Notes under the pieces: generated by a model
What the model was told of the DNA's origin: nothing
Databases searched by the model: none
What the model saw: the letters and a program-made list of their open reading frames with translations, nothing else
Shown here: positions 35,893 through 46,544 of the stretch, one piece after another
Position numbering within the stretch: position 1 is the stretch's first letter
How the letters are laid out: the number at the start of each line of letters is the position of its first letter
Source of the DNA: Panonychus citri
Lineage: Eukaryota; Arthropoda; Arachnida; Trombidiformes; Tetranychidae
Assembly: GCF_014898815.1 (NCBI RefSeq)
Contig: NW_026515500.1
Span: forward strand, 1-64,000
Reading direction: 5' to 3'
Length of the DNA stretch: 64,000 nucleotides
Program-made: the position numbers and the translations under genes

Positions 35893-35896
35893 CTCA
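35893..35896. repeat. Left target-site duplication of the Ty3 element (CTCA)
   Basis: CTCA immediately precedes the 5' LTR and recurs right after the 3' LTR at 47638-47641. Confidence 0.75.
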
Positions 35897-36944
35897 TGAA
35901 GGGAATCAAACTTGTTTGATTGTTGATCCTTGATCATCTTAATTTAGTCTCTTCAATATTCAATTATCAACTTTTCTTTAATTAACTTTAGTTAATCAAA
36001 TTTTTTTTCATAATTTAATTATATTTGACTTTAACTCAATATATTTTTTATTAATAATTTTGTACTTATTTATCAACAGTCTCAATGTCCAGACAAAGAC
36101 CAAATGGTTAACCATATATGGTATTGTCTAATTACTTGTTTACTCTTATGAGCAATAATGGTTAAAGCTAAAGCTTTTGTCTAATGACGAAAGGTTAAAG
36201 TAACTTTGGTTTTCTTTTGTTGCTAAGCTTAAAATTTTCTCTTTCTTTTTACTGTCTAAATTTTGTATTCCCTTGATGTATAAACATCATCATCTTATTA
36301 TGTTAATCTTAAGATTATCTTCATCTTCATCTTTATCTCCAATAACAAGAGTTAGAAAGAGAGAAAAGGGAAAAGAAATGGATTCTCTTTAATTGTATCC
36401 CCCAAGTTACTTTCCAATATATGTTAACCATTAACTGAATTCGAGTTGAGTTGAGTTTTGGACTTCTCTTAATATTGTTCATCTTATTAAGATTTTTCTA
36501 AATTCTAATTACCACTCAATTCTAATGAATTTAAGTTCTTTTATTCAATGATTAAAGTTAATTACACCAACAATTAGTTAATTTTAAGTATCTTATTCTT
36601 TGTGAGTCCTGAATACGAATCTACATTTTGTAATCTGTTACATGTAAGGACAGATTGGAATCTCTTGTGAGAACTTGATTAATAACTAATCATTCAATTG
36701 AATTCGTTGTTATTGTTTTTACTTAATTATTAAGTATCCTAAGTAATTTGATTAGTTGGTAACATAAATTTACCAATAACTTGTTTATATCAATTACTAT
36801 CAATCAGTTAATTTGCTGATCTTTTTATATAACAACCTTCATCTCAATTTCAATCTTGAAATTCATCATTTCTCGGACTTTAAAGTCTTGGTTAATGACT
36901 TTAGTCTTAACCATTAATTACTTTTTGTTTATTCAACACTTACA
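35897..36944 (+). repeat. 5' LTR
   Basis: 1048 bp, beginning TGAAGGGAATC and ending CACTTACA. It matches 46542-47637 along its whole length with small gaps. Confidence 0.93.
36826..36833 (+). promoter_or_regulatory. TATA-like box in the 5' LTR
   Basis: TATATAAC, followed by a Cys/Thr-rich initiator-like CAACCTTCATCTC. It is conserved in the 3' LTR at 47519-47526. A plausible RNA polymerase II promoter for the element, about 110 bp before the LTR end. Confidence 0.45.
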
Positions 36945-36946
36945 AT

Positions 36947-36966
36947 TGGCGAGGTTGCCAGGATTC
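36947..36966 (+). other. Primer-binding-site candidate
   Basis: Begins TGGCGAGGTTGCC two bases after the 5' LTR. TGG there fits the complement of a tRNA CCA end. I cannot name the tRNA. Confidence 0.5.
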
Positions 36967-37062
36967 ACAAAGTATATTTGCTAAACATTGTGTCGTAAAA
37001 ATTGTGCTTGTGCTCAATTCTTTTAATCTTCAATTTTAACTTCACTTTGGTGAAATATCTTA

Positions 37063-37371
37063 ATGCCCGTGACAACTCGTAGTGGTAGACAGTTAATATC
37101 TCGATCGATTTCATTGGAAACAGTTTCACCCGTTAAACAATTACATCGTTTTCCTTCTCGTGATAGAATAACTGCTTCATCGATATCTCAAGATATTGGT
37201 TCTGATCAAGAGATAATTACATCTTCTCTCAATATTAACTTACCATTAACTGCTACTACAATAACAATGGTCAATATCGGTGAATTGGAAACCCAAGGTT
37301 TTCGTGAGTTGTTAACTTATTTTGCTTTTCCTACAATTCCGACTGCAAGTTTCATAAAGAAACGATGTTAG
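37063..37371 (+). pseudogene. Gag N-terminal segment of the Ty3 element
   Basis: An open frame starting with MPVTTRSGRQ, the typical N-terminus of many Ty3/gypsy Gag proteins. It stops with TAG at 37369; another TAA follows a few codons later, and then the same frame continues as the main Gag-Pol frame at about 37387. Both therefore look like one broken gene. Confidence 0.6.
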
Positions 37372-37386
37372 AGTTATTCGTACTAA

Positions 37387-39755
37387 CTATTTGGTGCTAG
37401 GGAAACACTCAGTGATGAAAATATTTCTGAACTTCCGTTGAATGAGGTTAAGGAATTATCACCTCCAACTTGGCTTGTTCTTCTTCGAAGTCTCGGTGTT
37501 TTAGAAACCGAAATCCAATTGATTCTTAGTCATATTGGAAGAGATGAATCATCCATTTTTTCTGTTTCTGAACAAGAACTTCGTTCTATTGGTCTACCGT
37601 TTGGAACCATTTTAAAAGTAGCTCAAGCTTCGACTAAAAGTAACGATAACCAAGGACCCCAAGTTGATAACCAAAATTCTCGTTCAACTTCACCACCACC
37701 TAATTCATCAAACTCTGATGGCCCTTCTGCTGAAGCAATTCGTCTCAAGACTATGATTGATTCTGTTACATCAGGTTTCAGTGCTGCTCTCGTGAAGGAC
37801 CCAAAAGTTACAGAATTTCAGCGAAATGAAGATATGTTAGCATGGATTGATAAAACGGTGAATAAACTTGCGTTGGAACGTTGTGATGATGCTACTCGAC
37901 TACGTTGCTTCAAGAAAGGGTTTGCTCATGAAATTTTGCATATGGCTAAATCCATTGATAATAATATTGATAATTATCATGAATATGTTGCTACTCTTAA
38001 GAAAGCAATAGATTTACCATCAATCAACGCGAACAATGCTTTTAAACTGAGAAATTTAGTTTATGATTTTTCAATTGCTCCACCAATTTTCATCAATCAA
38101 GTTCGTGATTTGATGGAGAAAGTTAAAGGTAAAATGTCACCAAAAGCTTTTCTCTATGATTTACTTAATCATATACCAGATTATATCCGAAAAGAAATTA
38201 TTCGAAATGGTCATAATGATGATGAGCAAAAGATCATGAACACTCTACTCTTACATTACCATGAAAATGAAGATAAAAAACGAAAGGCTAAAGCCGAAAA
38301 AGACAAGTCTAAAGGTCAACCTTCGATTCAATCTAAAGATGGTAACAAAGAAGGTAAAGATAAAAATTATCGAAAGCCTTATGATAAGAATAGAGGAAGA
38401 GGAAGAAAAATCATTTGTCACATTTGTGGTGAGCCCGATCATATTGCTCCCAATTGCCCGAATCGAAAGGATAAAGATAATTCTGGTAAATCCCAAAAAC
38501 CATCCAGTAACTCTGGTAATACATCTGGTAAACCAGTCAATGTTGTTGTCCAATCTGAACAGCCGATAGTTGATCAACAACCAGCTCAAGCTCCTGAAGG
38601 TGTTGTTTCATCAAAATTTGCTTACAATTTAACTCATGATGTTAATCATTTTAAAGCTCCCATTTTAACCAATAAAGGTGATCCTTTGTTACAATACATG
38701 TCACTGTGTACCCTTCATTTAGAAACGCCAACGAAAGATCCAATTTTCACTTATCGAGTATTAGTTGATACCGGTGCAACTGCTAGTGTAATTGATTACG
38801 ATCTCGCAGTCAAATGGAAAATGAATCTGGTCAAATATCCGTCACCAATTTATGGTATATCTGGTACAACTGAAGCTCTTGGTTTCGCTTATGCGGCTAT
38901 TAAACATCAAAATGTTCCCGATACACGTGCTATCAAGATAACAGTAATCAAAAATTTTGAGCCTGTATTCTTATTGGGTTCAACTTTCATTCAATTGTAT
39001 TCGATGCGAATTGATGCAAATGAAAATAACTTTAAAGTTTACGTTCGTGATAATGGTCTACTCTATGATGCTGAATTTAAATTGAGATTTTGCTCAGTTG
39101 ACGAGACGAACTCAATTGTTCATCCATCTCTACATATTCCTCTCAATTCACAATTTCCAATTGTTTCTCAATTAATTCACCCTGAATTCTCTCTCAATGA
39201 TTATCGTCAAGAAAAGGTTTATACTTTTCGCGAAGATAAAAATAACTCATTCATTACTAAAGTAATTGAAAATGATTCATTTGATTATCAATTGATTAAT
39301 TCTTTGAATGAAGAGAAACCATTTCTGGAAAGGTTAATTCCACGAATCAATCCTGATTTATCTCAAGATAAGAAGGATGAATTAATCAATTTACTCTGTA
39401 AATTTGAAAATGTTTTCGCGAGAAACAAGCGAGATTTAGGATTTGTTTCAAAAGAAATATGTCCAGTTGAGATTGATATCGGTGATAATCAAATTCCTTA
39501 TCGAAAGCCCTTTGCCCATAATAATGCACAAAGATTAGCATTCAAAAAGGAAATAAATGACTTGTTGGCTGCCGATATAATTGAGGAATCAAATGCTGAA
39601 GGTGGTTCACCTGCTCTTCTCGTCCCTCGAGCGGATGGTACAAATCGTCTAGTGACTGATTTTCGACTTTTGAATAGGATTACTAAAGTAACTGGACAAC
39701 CGATGCCTAGAATTAACGATCTTATGGAAACAGTTAGAGGTACGAAATACTTAAT
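37387..39755 (+). pseudogene. Gag, protease and N-terminal reverse transcriptase (broken gag-pol)
   Basis: One long frame; the first ATG is at 37438. From residue ~9 to 66 it reads like a small helical SAM-type domain (WLVLLRSLGVLETE ... LRSIGLPFGTILKVAQ). A Ty3-type capsid region follows, then a Lys-rich tract, a nucleocapsid CCHC (CHICGEPDHIAPNC, near 38420), the protease with active-site DTGA (VLVDTGATAS, near 38767) and the first part of RT (PYRKPFAHN ... GGSPALLVPRADG). At about 39751-39757 a one-base loss shifts the frame just before the RT MFDLAQGYHQ motif, and the shifted reading ends at 39873. In an intact element this would be a polyprotein that assembles the particle and is cleaved by the protease. 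Confidence 0.85.
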
Positions 39756-41042
39756 ATGTTCGATCTTGCTCAAGGATACCACCAAATTGAACTGGCTCCA
39801 TCTGAAAGAGAAAAGACAGTTTTCGTTACACCTGATGCAAAGTATCAGTACAAACGATTACCAATGGGACTAGCGACAGCTCCCTTCATCTTTCAGAATT
39901 TGATCAACAAGGTCTTAAAAGATATTCAATACAAAAAATGTCTTGGTTATTTCGATGATGTACCCGTAATTGGTAAATCTTGGGATGAATTACTCGAAAA
40001 TACCAAAATTGTACTTGAACGTTTTGCTGCTTATAACCTTAAGGTTCGTCTTGAAAAATGTTCATTTGGTTATTCGGAAATTAGACTTTTAGGTCACCTG
40101 GTTAGTGGTCAAGGGATTAAACCTGATCCAGTTAAAGTTGACGCTCTCAAAAAGCTCCCTTATCCCAAGAACACTAAACAATTACAATCGTTACTTGGTT
40201 GTTTCAATTATTTTTCTCGTTACATCAAAGATTATTCAAAGTTAGCTGCTCCTTTATATCGAATCATATCCAAGCAACGAAAGTTTAAACTTTTGCCTGA
40301 AGATTATCGGACTTTGGATACTCTAAAGAACTCGCTAATTAAAACTACGATGTTAGTTCATTTTGATCCTGATTTACGAAGAAAAATTTCTGTAGATGCT
40401 TCTGATATCGCCGTAGGAGGAATTCTACTCCAGGAAGATCCTGATTCTCCAGAATTCTCAAAGGAAACTCCAATTGAAAAGGTAAAACATTGGTTACCTA
40501 TTGCTTTCTTTTCGCAAAAATTACAGAAACATCAACATCATTATTCAGTTTCTGAAAAGGAACTTTACGCTGTTTTGGTTGGAATTGAAAAATATAAACA
40601 TTATCTTGAAGGAGAAGAATTTGTTGTTGAAACGGATCATCATGCTCTATGTACTATTACTAAAGTAAATTTCAAAAATGCTCGTTTACAACGATGGTCA
40701 ATAATGTTATCTATGTACAAGTTCAAAGTTGTGTACAAAAAAGGTTCACTTCATGCTCCTGATTGTCTCTCAAGAGCTCAAACTGAGTGGGAACACCGAA
40801 ACATCATTAATCCTGAAGATGATTATTTGGACAAAATTTTTTCTTTATCTCATCACCAATCAACCAATGATACTGAATATAGTGATGGTTTTAACATTGT
40901 TAATTTTGTACTTGACAATCCAACGTTAGATTATCATCACCCTCCAAATTACTGTTATTCAGTTTCTAATGAAAGCTTTCATGAGAAAGTTAAACAGTTT
41001 CAACAGAGTGATTCTGCTTGCCAACGAATCGCTAATCTTTGA
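39756..41042 (+). pseudogene. Reverse transcriptase core and RNase H
   Basis: Continues pol in a new frame. It has MFDLAQGYHQIEL (first catalytic Asp), LPMGLATAPFIFQ, the catalytic box GYFDDV (Phe at the variable position of YxDD), LGHLVS, the thumb/connection, and a Ty3-type RNase H with SVDASDIAVGGIL, SEKELYAVLV and ETDHHAL. The frame ends with TGA at 41040-41042, overlapping the next frame by a few bases, so a second length change broke the gene. Confidence 0.88.
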
Positions 41043-41257
41043 ACAAAAACGATGAACAAACTCGTAAACGTTATTTATTAAAAGATCAATTGATTCATCG
41101 TCGAAAACAAGGAATCGAACTGACCAAACCAATTATTGGTATCGACATCCTTAAGGATCTATTTCATAGATATCATTCTTCCCCTCATGGTGGACACTTT
41201 GGACCAGAGAAAACTTATCTCTCTATCTCTTCTCGTTATTACATGAAAAATTTTTGA
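41039..41257 (+). pseudogene. Integrase zinc-binding N-terminus, part 1
   Basis: Short frame with HRYHSSPHGGHFGPEKTY, the His half of the integrase HHCC domain. It is cut by a stop in a T-run (AATTTTTGA near 41250); the Cys half follows in another frame. Confidence 0.8.
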
Positions 41258-41270
41258 AAATATCGTTTCA

Positions 41271-42818
41271 ATGTGCAACAATTGTGATACTTGTTCAATA
41301 TCTAAACCCTGTTCAATCATTTACGCTGAACCATCAACAAAACCTATTCCTGAGAACGTTTTTGAACGACTTGAAATGGATGTTCAAGGCCCGATAACTG
41401 TCAATGGCCGAAAAAAGGTTATACTTGTTCTTGTCGACACTTTATCTCGTTATGTTTACGCTAAGATTTATTCAGATCAAAAGGCTAAACAAGTTAATGA
41501 TTTTCTCGAAAGATTTTTCAATACCTTTAGTCACCCAAAAGTGATACAAACTGATCGTGGAACAAACTTTTTATCGGAAGAATGTTCAGAGTTTCTTAGA
41601 GAGAATAACATTAAACATGAGATATCTACACCTTATCATCCTCAGAGTCAGGGAATAGTTGAGAGAGCAAACAGAATCATAGCTGAGAGACTTAGAACTT
41701 TAGTTCTTGATCATGGAGTTAAAAATTTAGATAAAAGTCTAGAGAAATCACTCTATGCAATCAACACTTCTATTCATAAGATTACTAGATTTTCACCTTA
41801 TTTTCTTGTATTTGGTCAAAATCCAAGAGATTCATTAGATAATCATTTAGATCTAAGTCGAAAATCAAATGTTACTTTAGCTCAAGCTAGAAAAATAGCT
41901 TATGCTCGTTTAATTGCTCAGCAACAATATCAAGTTAATCGAATAAGGAAATTGTATAAACGACCTCCTTATCAAATCGGTGATTTTGTTTGGGTAAAAG
42001 ATGAATCGAAATCAAAAGATATATCGAAAAAGTTAGCACCGAAATATCATGGTCCATATATGATATATGGAATGAGAAAAGGTTCATTGTTGTTAATGGA
42101 TCCAAATGATTCTGAATTCAACTTATTCACCGCTAATGTTATGAATACTAAAGCTCATAAAGGTGATTTAACTGAAGTTATGAAGAATTTGAAAGATCAA
42201 TATTTCGATATTGAAGCAAATCATTGGTTAGAAAATGAAGATTCTGATTCAAGTTCAGCTAAAGCTTCAGATGTTGATTCGAATACATTGACATCGAATA
42301 TCAGACGAAATGAAATTTCCAACTTACCGAATTCTGATGATAATTGTCTTGATTCTCATGTTGATTGTAATGATTTTCTTGGCGATTCTCTTGAGTTGAA
42401 TTCTGTTGGAAGTGTAAATCGATCTGAAGACCAAACAATAAGTCCAATTGATTCACAATCAATCAATAATCAAAATGTAACTCGATCAAAAAGATCTTAC
42501 AATTCAGCTGATAAATTGATTTCCAATCAACCAACACTTGATAATGATAATCAACGTTTAACTAGATCAAAGTCTAAACAAAAACAAAATTCATATTCAT
42601 CAATAATTAACTTTTGTTATATTAACTCAAATGAAAGTGAATATGATCATTTTTCTAATGAGAAACAAAGATTATCATCATTATCATTTTCTTATGAAAA
42701 TAGTTTCTCATCCTTTTTAAAAGCTAAAGCTTCAAATTCCCATGGTGTCGACTTAAACTTTCTGGTTAAAATGATCATTATTGTTTCTCAAAGCTTATTA
42801 ACATATTATCGCTTTTAA
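41271..42818 (+). pseudogene. Integrase, catalytic and C-terminal domains
   Basis: Begins at the Cys pair of the HHCC domain (MCNNCDTC). The DDE core is intact: Asp in LEMDVQGP, Asp in IQTDRGTNF, Glu in QGIVERANR. The C-terminal module has IGDFVWVKDE and KYHGPYMI (GPY/F motif). A long Ser/Asp/Asn-rich tail of about 180 residues follows, with no recognised motif. Its role in the family is to insert the cDNA into chromosomes. The start is missing because of the upstream frame break. Confidence 0.88.
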
Positions 42819-43240
42819 AACCATTTTCAACTTTGGACTTAAAAGTTATCATCTTTTCTTTCCCCTTTTTGTCATCTCTCTTCTTGGTAAATTACTTTGA
42901 CTTAACAACAACCAATTCATCTTGGTTTCATTTTCTCTTAGACTTTAGTCAATTTAACCAATTATTCATTTTTACATTTGATTTAAATCTTCATCTTGAT
43001 TATTTTTGTTTCTTTGAGTCAAAATTTTCTTTAGAAAAATTTTATCTTGTTCAATTTCATGATCTAAATCAATTCTTAGTGATCAATAATCATCAGAATT
43101 ATCAAATTGAATTCAATCTCAAACATTTAAATTGTTCTTGTTACGATTATCTGAAATCTTGTCTCTCTATTTATCTTGTGTTATTCATAAATTTGAATTT
43201 CCATTCAATTTATCTGAGTGAATATCTTCATAGAGTCAAC

Positions 43241-45520
43241 ATGTCAAGAAAAATTGATCAATCTAATTTGACAACAAGAATTTTCCGAATCGATTCTGAT
43301 GGAAATGAAATAGAATCAGTTGATCACTCAAGTGAAATTGTCTCTGAATCTCAACAAGAAAATGTGATAACACCAACTCGTGCTTGGGATGATTTTGCTC
43401 CAATTGGATATGAAATAAAACCAATTCAAGTTAATTCTGTTTCCATTGGAAAATCAAGTGAAGAGAAAAACGTTGAAAATGAAATTGAAATGGTCAATTT
43501 GGATTCTGATTCCAACTCATCATCTTTATCCTTAGATTCAGCTCTTCATCAGATCAACTTAGGTTTATCTTCATCATCAGAGGATGTTAATTTTTCAATT
43601 GACCAAGAAGTTGTCAAGGAAAAGATTGACAAAGGTAAAGGTAAAAAGAAATTTTTTCGACCTTATCCACCGCAACCAGTTGAATCTTTTCATCTTGATG
43701 ATGATGATGTTCTCCGTTCTCTTCGTCACGATTCTAGTTCATCATGTTCATCATCTGGAACTCAAACTTTACCTTCATGGTATCAACAGAATCAACGATT
43801 CGATCAACAAACTCAAGTTTCTGACGATTGGAATAGACCAAGTACCTCAACTGGTAATTTTAACCAAAGATATAAATCAAAACCAGTGAATTCTGATTCT
43901 AAACAATCTCATGATTCAAAACGTGAAACTAATTCTAATCTTAATGTTACTCGTGATTCTTCATCCAAATTTGAATCAACTTTCGTTAACCAGAATCAAA
44001 GTTTAAAGGTTAGAATCTCCATGAATTCGAATGAGGAACCAATAAGAAAGAGACAAAAAGTTCAATTCTCACCATTTCCATCATCTTCATCTAATGAAAA
44101 GAAATATCCAGGTCCATATGACTATGATTGGCCTCCGAACACTTTTCCAGCTCCTGTTCCAACAGCTCCAATACCTGAATATTGTTCAGTGAAAAAGTTT
44201 TTCGAGATAAAGAAACAAGTAGATGAAACAGTTCAACAACTTAAAAAGACTCATGAAAAATTTTGTAAATCAATTCTTGAGAAAATTTATAAAAACTTCA
44301 TCAATTCACCAAAAGTTTTTGATCTCAAGATTGAAGATATACCTAGAGGTTTATCGTTATCCAAGATTATACTTGATGATGTTCATCTTATTCTGAAGAC
44401 AATTTCATGCAAATTATGTGAACATATTTGTATTGAACCTTTACAATGTTCATCTTGTTCATCATGGTACTGTTTACATTGTGTTATTTGGCTTAGAAAT
44501 GTAATCATTTCTCTTGGTTTTCAGAAACCAAATCATTCAGCTAAAGCTGTTTGTATTATCCCTTCATGTGTGATCAAATTTGTACCTGAAAATGACTTTC
44601 CAACTTTCGGTAAAGTTAAACAATCTAATGAATTCGAAAAATATTCAAGTGCATTACTAGTTTGTCGTCGAACTCTCTGTAATGAACAGTTTTCTCCGAG
44701 CTCATTCTTGAAACATGAAAGTTCTTGCAGAAAAGGTTTAATCAAAGACGATTATGAGTTTCATCTTCATGAACAATTCAAACAGGGTGAAGAAATTAAA
44801 ACTTTTCTCAATCAACCACCATCATTATCATCACAATTACCATCTCATCTTAAGATTGAAATGTTGAAAAATAAAAAACAACAACAAAATGATTGTCATC
44901 TTAAGACTCATGAAAAAAGATTTGAAGATAAATTTCGTGGATATGCTTATGCATTAATAAATCGTGATGAGAATCCCGATGATCCACTTATGGCTCCGAA
45001 TATGATCAGAAACTTTTGTCCCAATTTGAATAATAACTATTGGACTTCGTATCAACGAGCCATCGATCCACATGCTCCAATATATGAAGGAGAAAAATGG
45101 ATGCAAGATATTGGCTTCGATCCAGTTATTGGTCAGAAAAGTAAACCTGAAACTTACATTCGACCTTCAACAATCAAATGGATTGATTATACTCGGAAAA
45201 ATCCAGTTCCAGACTATCTCATTCGAGCTTCAACTGAATGGCTGGAATATGCGAATGGACTGAAACCACCGAATCCAAACAATCAAAAGTTCCCAAGAAC
45301 TTTTCATCAAGATGATCTTCCATTTGTTAGAATCGATGTGTTTGCTTTGATTTCCGAAGCTAAAGCTAATGAAATAATCTCTTCAATCAAACAAAACTTT
45401 CCTTCTATTCGTGGTGTTATTAGACCGAATAACAGTGACAATTTAGTGTCTCATTCCAGCTCGTCAAAGACGATTGAGTTCATCATCAACCTCATCTTCT
45501 TCATCATCATCATCATTTAA
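43241..45520 (+). CDS. Extra retrotransposon ORF3 with RAG1-like RING/zinc module
   Basis: 759 aa from the ATG at 43241 (MSRKIDQ); the same frame is open further upstream to 42833 but encodes a hydrophobic, low-complexity leader that is probably untranslated. Residues 1-330 are Ser/Asp/Asn-rich with basic patches (KGKGKKKFF, RKRQKVQF). A zinc region runs from 390 to about 496: CKLCEHI (C390, C393), C403/C406, YCLHC (C411, C414), an SC pair near 435, then LLVCRRTLCNEQFSPSSFLKHESSC (here C475, C480, H492, C496). Spacing and the residues CEHI and CNE recall the RING plus C2H2 unit of RAG1. The C-terminal third has aromatic-rich stretches (PNLNNNYWTSY, WIDYTRKNPVPDYL) of no known family. It lies between integrase and the 3' LTR, where env would sit, but has no signal peptide or membrane protein features. 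It overlaps ORF4 in a poly-Ser stretch. Confidence 0.65.
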   Translation: MSRKIDQSNLTTRIFRIDSDGNEIESVDHSSEIVSESQQENVITPTRAWDDFAPIGYEIKPIQVNSVSIGKSSEEKNVENEIEMVNLDSDSNSSSLSLDSALHQINLGLSSSSEDVNFSIDQEVVKEKIDKGKGKKKFFRPYPPQPVESFHLDDDDVLRSLRHDSSSSCSSSGTQTLPSWYQQNQRFDQQTQVSDDWNRPSTSTGNFNQRYKSKPVNSDSKQSHDSKRETNSNLNVTRDSSSKFESTFVNQNQSLKVRISMNSNEEPIRKRQKVQFSPFPSSSSNEKKYPGPYDYDWPPNTFPAPVPTAPIPEYCSVKKFFEIKKQVDETVQQLKKTHEKFCKSILEKIYKNFINSPKVFDLKIEDIPRGLSLSKIILDDVHLILKTISCKLCEHICIEPLQCSSCSSWYCLHCVIWLRNVIISLGFQKPNHSAKAVCIIPSCVIKFVPENDFPTFGKVKQSNEFEKYSSALLVCRRTLCNEQFSPSSFLKHESSCRKGLIKDDYEFHLHEQFKQGEEIKTFLNQPPSLSSQLPSHLKIEMLKNKKQQQNDCHLKTHEKRFEDKFRGYAYALINRDENPDDPLMAPNMIRNFCPNLNNNYWTSYQRAIDPHAPIYEGEKWMQDIGFDPVIGQKSKPETYIRPSTIKWIDYTRKNPVPDYLIRASTEWLEYANGLKPPNPNNQKFPRTFHQDDLPFVRIDVFALISEAKANEIISSIKQNFPSIRGVIRPNNSDNLVSHSSSSKTIEFIINLIFFIIIII

Positions 45521-46544
45521 AATGAGATCATATGCAATGAAGCAAAATGAATCAATGAAAACTTATAACAGAATCACTAGAATTCAATTACCAGCGTTAC
45601 CAATGATTTACGAACAGAAAATCAAGAGTAATATCAAACATCATCCGAATCCATCGTTAGTGTTTTCCATTAATATGGCATATGTTGGTATCTTTGAAGA
45701 GTATGAAAGGCCTGAAGGCTTATTCGAGAAGATCCGTCAACGTCCAGTTTGGATCGTAATTGTCAATGGAAGGCAAGAAATTATCTATGAAACTTTAGTT
45801 ACATATCCAAATGTAGAATCAATGGAAACTCATCATCATGGTTTAAACCGAAATGATATTCGCTACGCTAAGAACTTACAATCAGTTCGAGACCAAATTG
45901 TTCCTTATTTAGTTGTAGCTGAAAAGTTAATTGGTTCCAATTTGATAATGCAACTAACTACCTTAGGGCTTTCTAAGAATGAAATCAATTTACTCCGTCC
46001 TAAGATGAGGGAAATAACTCAATATTTCTCGCCTTATAAAGGTAAAGCTTGTGCGCTAAGCTTAATCGCCTTGATCTTCGATCGTTTCACCATTGAGTCT
46101 GGTTCTCATTCACCAGCAGTGGAAGCTTATGTTTCCTGTCAACTTTATATGGCCTTTTGGCAAGAAATTGAAACTTTCTGTGAACGTATAAATGATGGAA
46201 TTCATAATGCTAATGCAGATCTTACCTGTGGAAATCATAAGATGTCAAAGTTATTGAAAATCTTTTCCAAACGGGTTGAACAAAATCAAGCGCAATGGCC
46301 AAAAAATTGGCATTATTATGGTAATGAATATTATTCCAGGACAAGAAAACAACCAATATATGATGATCGTTGTGTATCTCCTGAATTGAACGATTCATAT
46401 CCAGTTCCTGAAATGGACTTTGAGATAAAAGTTGTTTCTGATGATGATATCGAAGCCATGGAAGCACAATTACAATTAGTCCGTTTTAATGAGCCTCAAT
46501 CAGCTGGATCAAGGAGATATCTTAATCAAGTTCCTGGGCACTGA
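45474..46544 (+). CDS. Extra retrotransposon ORF4 with degenerate exonuclease-like domain
   Basis: Open frame of 356 codons, offset by +1 from ORF3 and overlapping it by 47 bp in a poly-Ser (TCATCA-repeat) tract, so the two may once have been one protein. Residues ~62-232 follow the pattern of DEDDh RNase-H-fold exonucleases of the REXO/ISG20 type: VFSINMAYVG where those have ALDCEMVG; IIYETLVTYPNVES; KLIGSNLIMQL where they have GHxLxxDL; and GSHSPAVEAYVSCQLYM where they have HxSxxDA. The acidic catalytic residues are replaced (N67, A69, Q160, E217), leaving only His212. It therefore looks inactive. The stop codon TGA (46542-46544) is made of the first three bases of the 3' LTR. No initiating ATG context stands out; translation may depend on frameshifting. 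Confidence 0.6.
   Translation: MSSSSTSSSSSSSSFKMRSYAMKQNESMKTYNRITRIQLPALPMIYEQKIKSNIKHHPNPSLVFSINMAYVGIFEEYERPEGLFEKIRQRPVWIVIVNGRQEIIYETLVTYPNVESMETHHHGLNRNDIRYAKNLQSVRDQIVPYLVVAEKLIGSNLIMQLTTLGLSKNEINLLRPKMREITQYFSPYKGKACALSLIALIFDRFTIESGSHSPAVEAYVSCQLYMAFWQEIETFCERINDGIHNANADLTCGNHKMSKLLKIFSKRVEQNQAQWPKNWHYYGNEYYSRTRKQPIYDDRCVSPELNDSYPVPEMDFEIKVVSDDDIEAMEAQLQLVRFNEPQSAGSRRYLNQVPGH

Noticed and set aside
42833..43240. Hydrophobic frame upstream of ORF3, possible signal peptide or env
   Set aside because: Low-complexity Phe/Leu/Asn composition from T-rich DNA; the ATG at 43241 begins the charged protein; no env features such as cleavage site or Cys-rich ectodomain.
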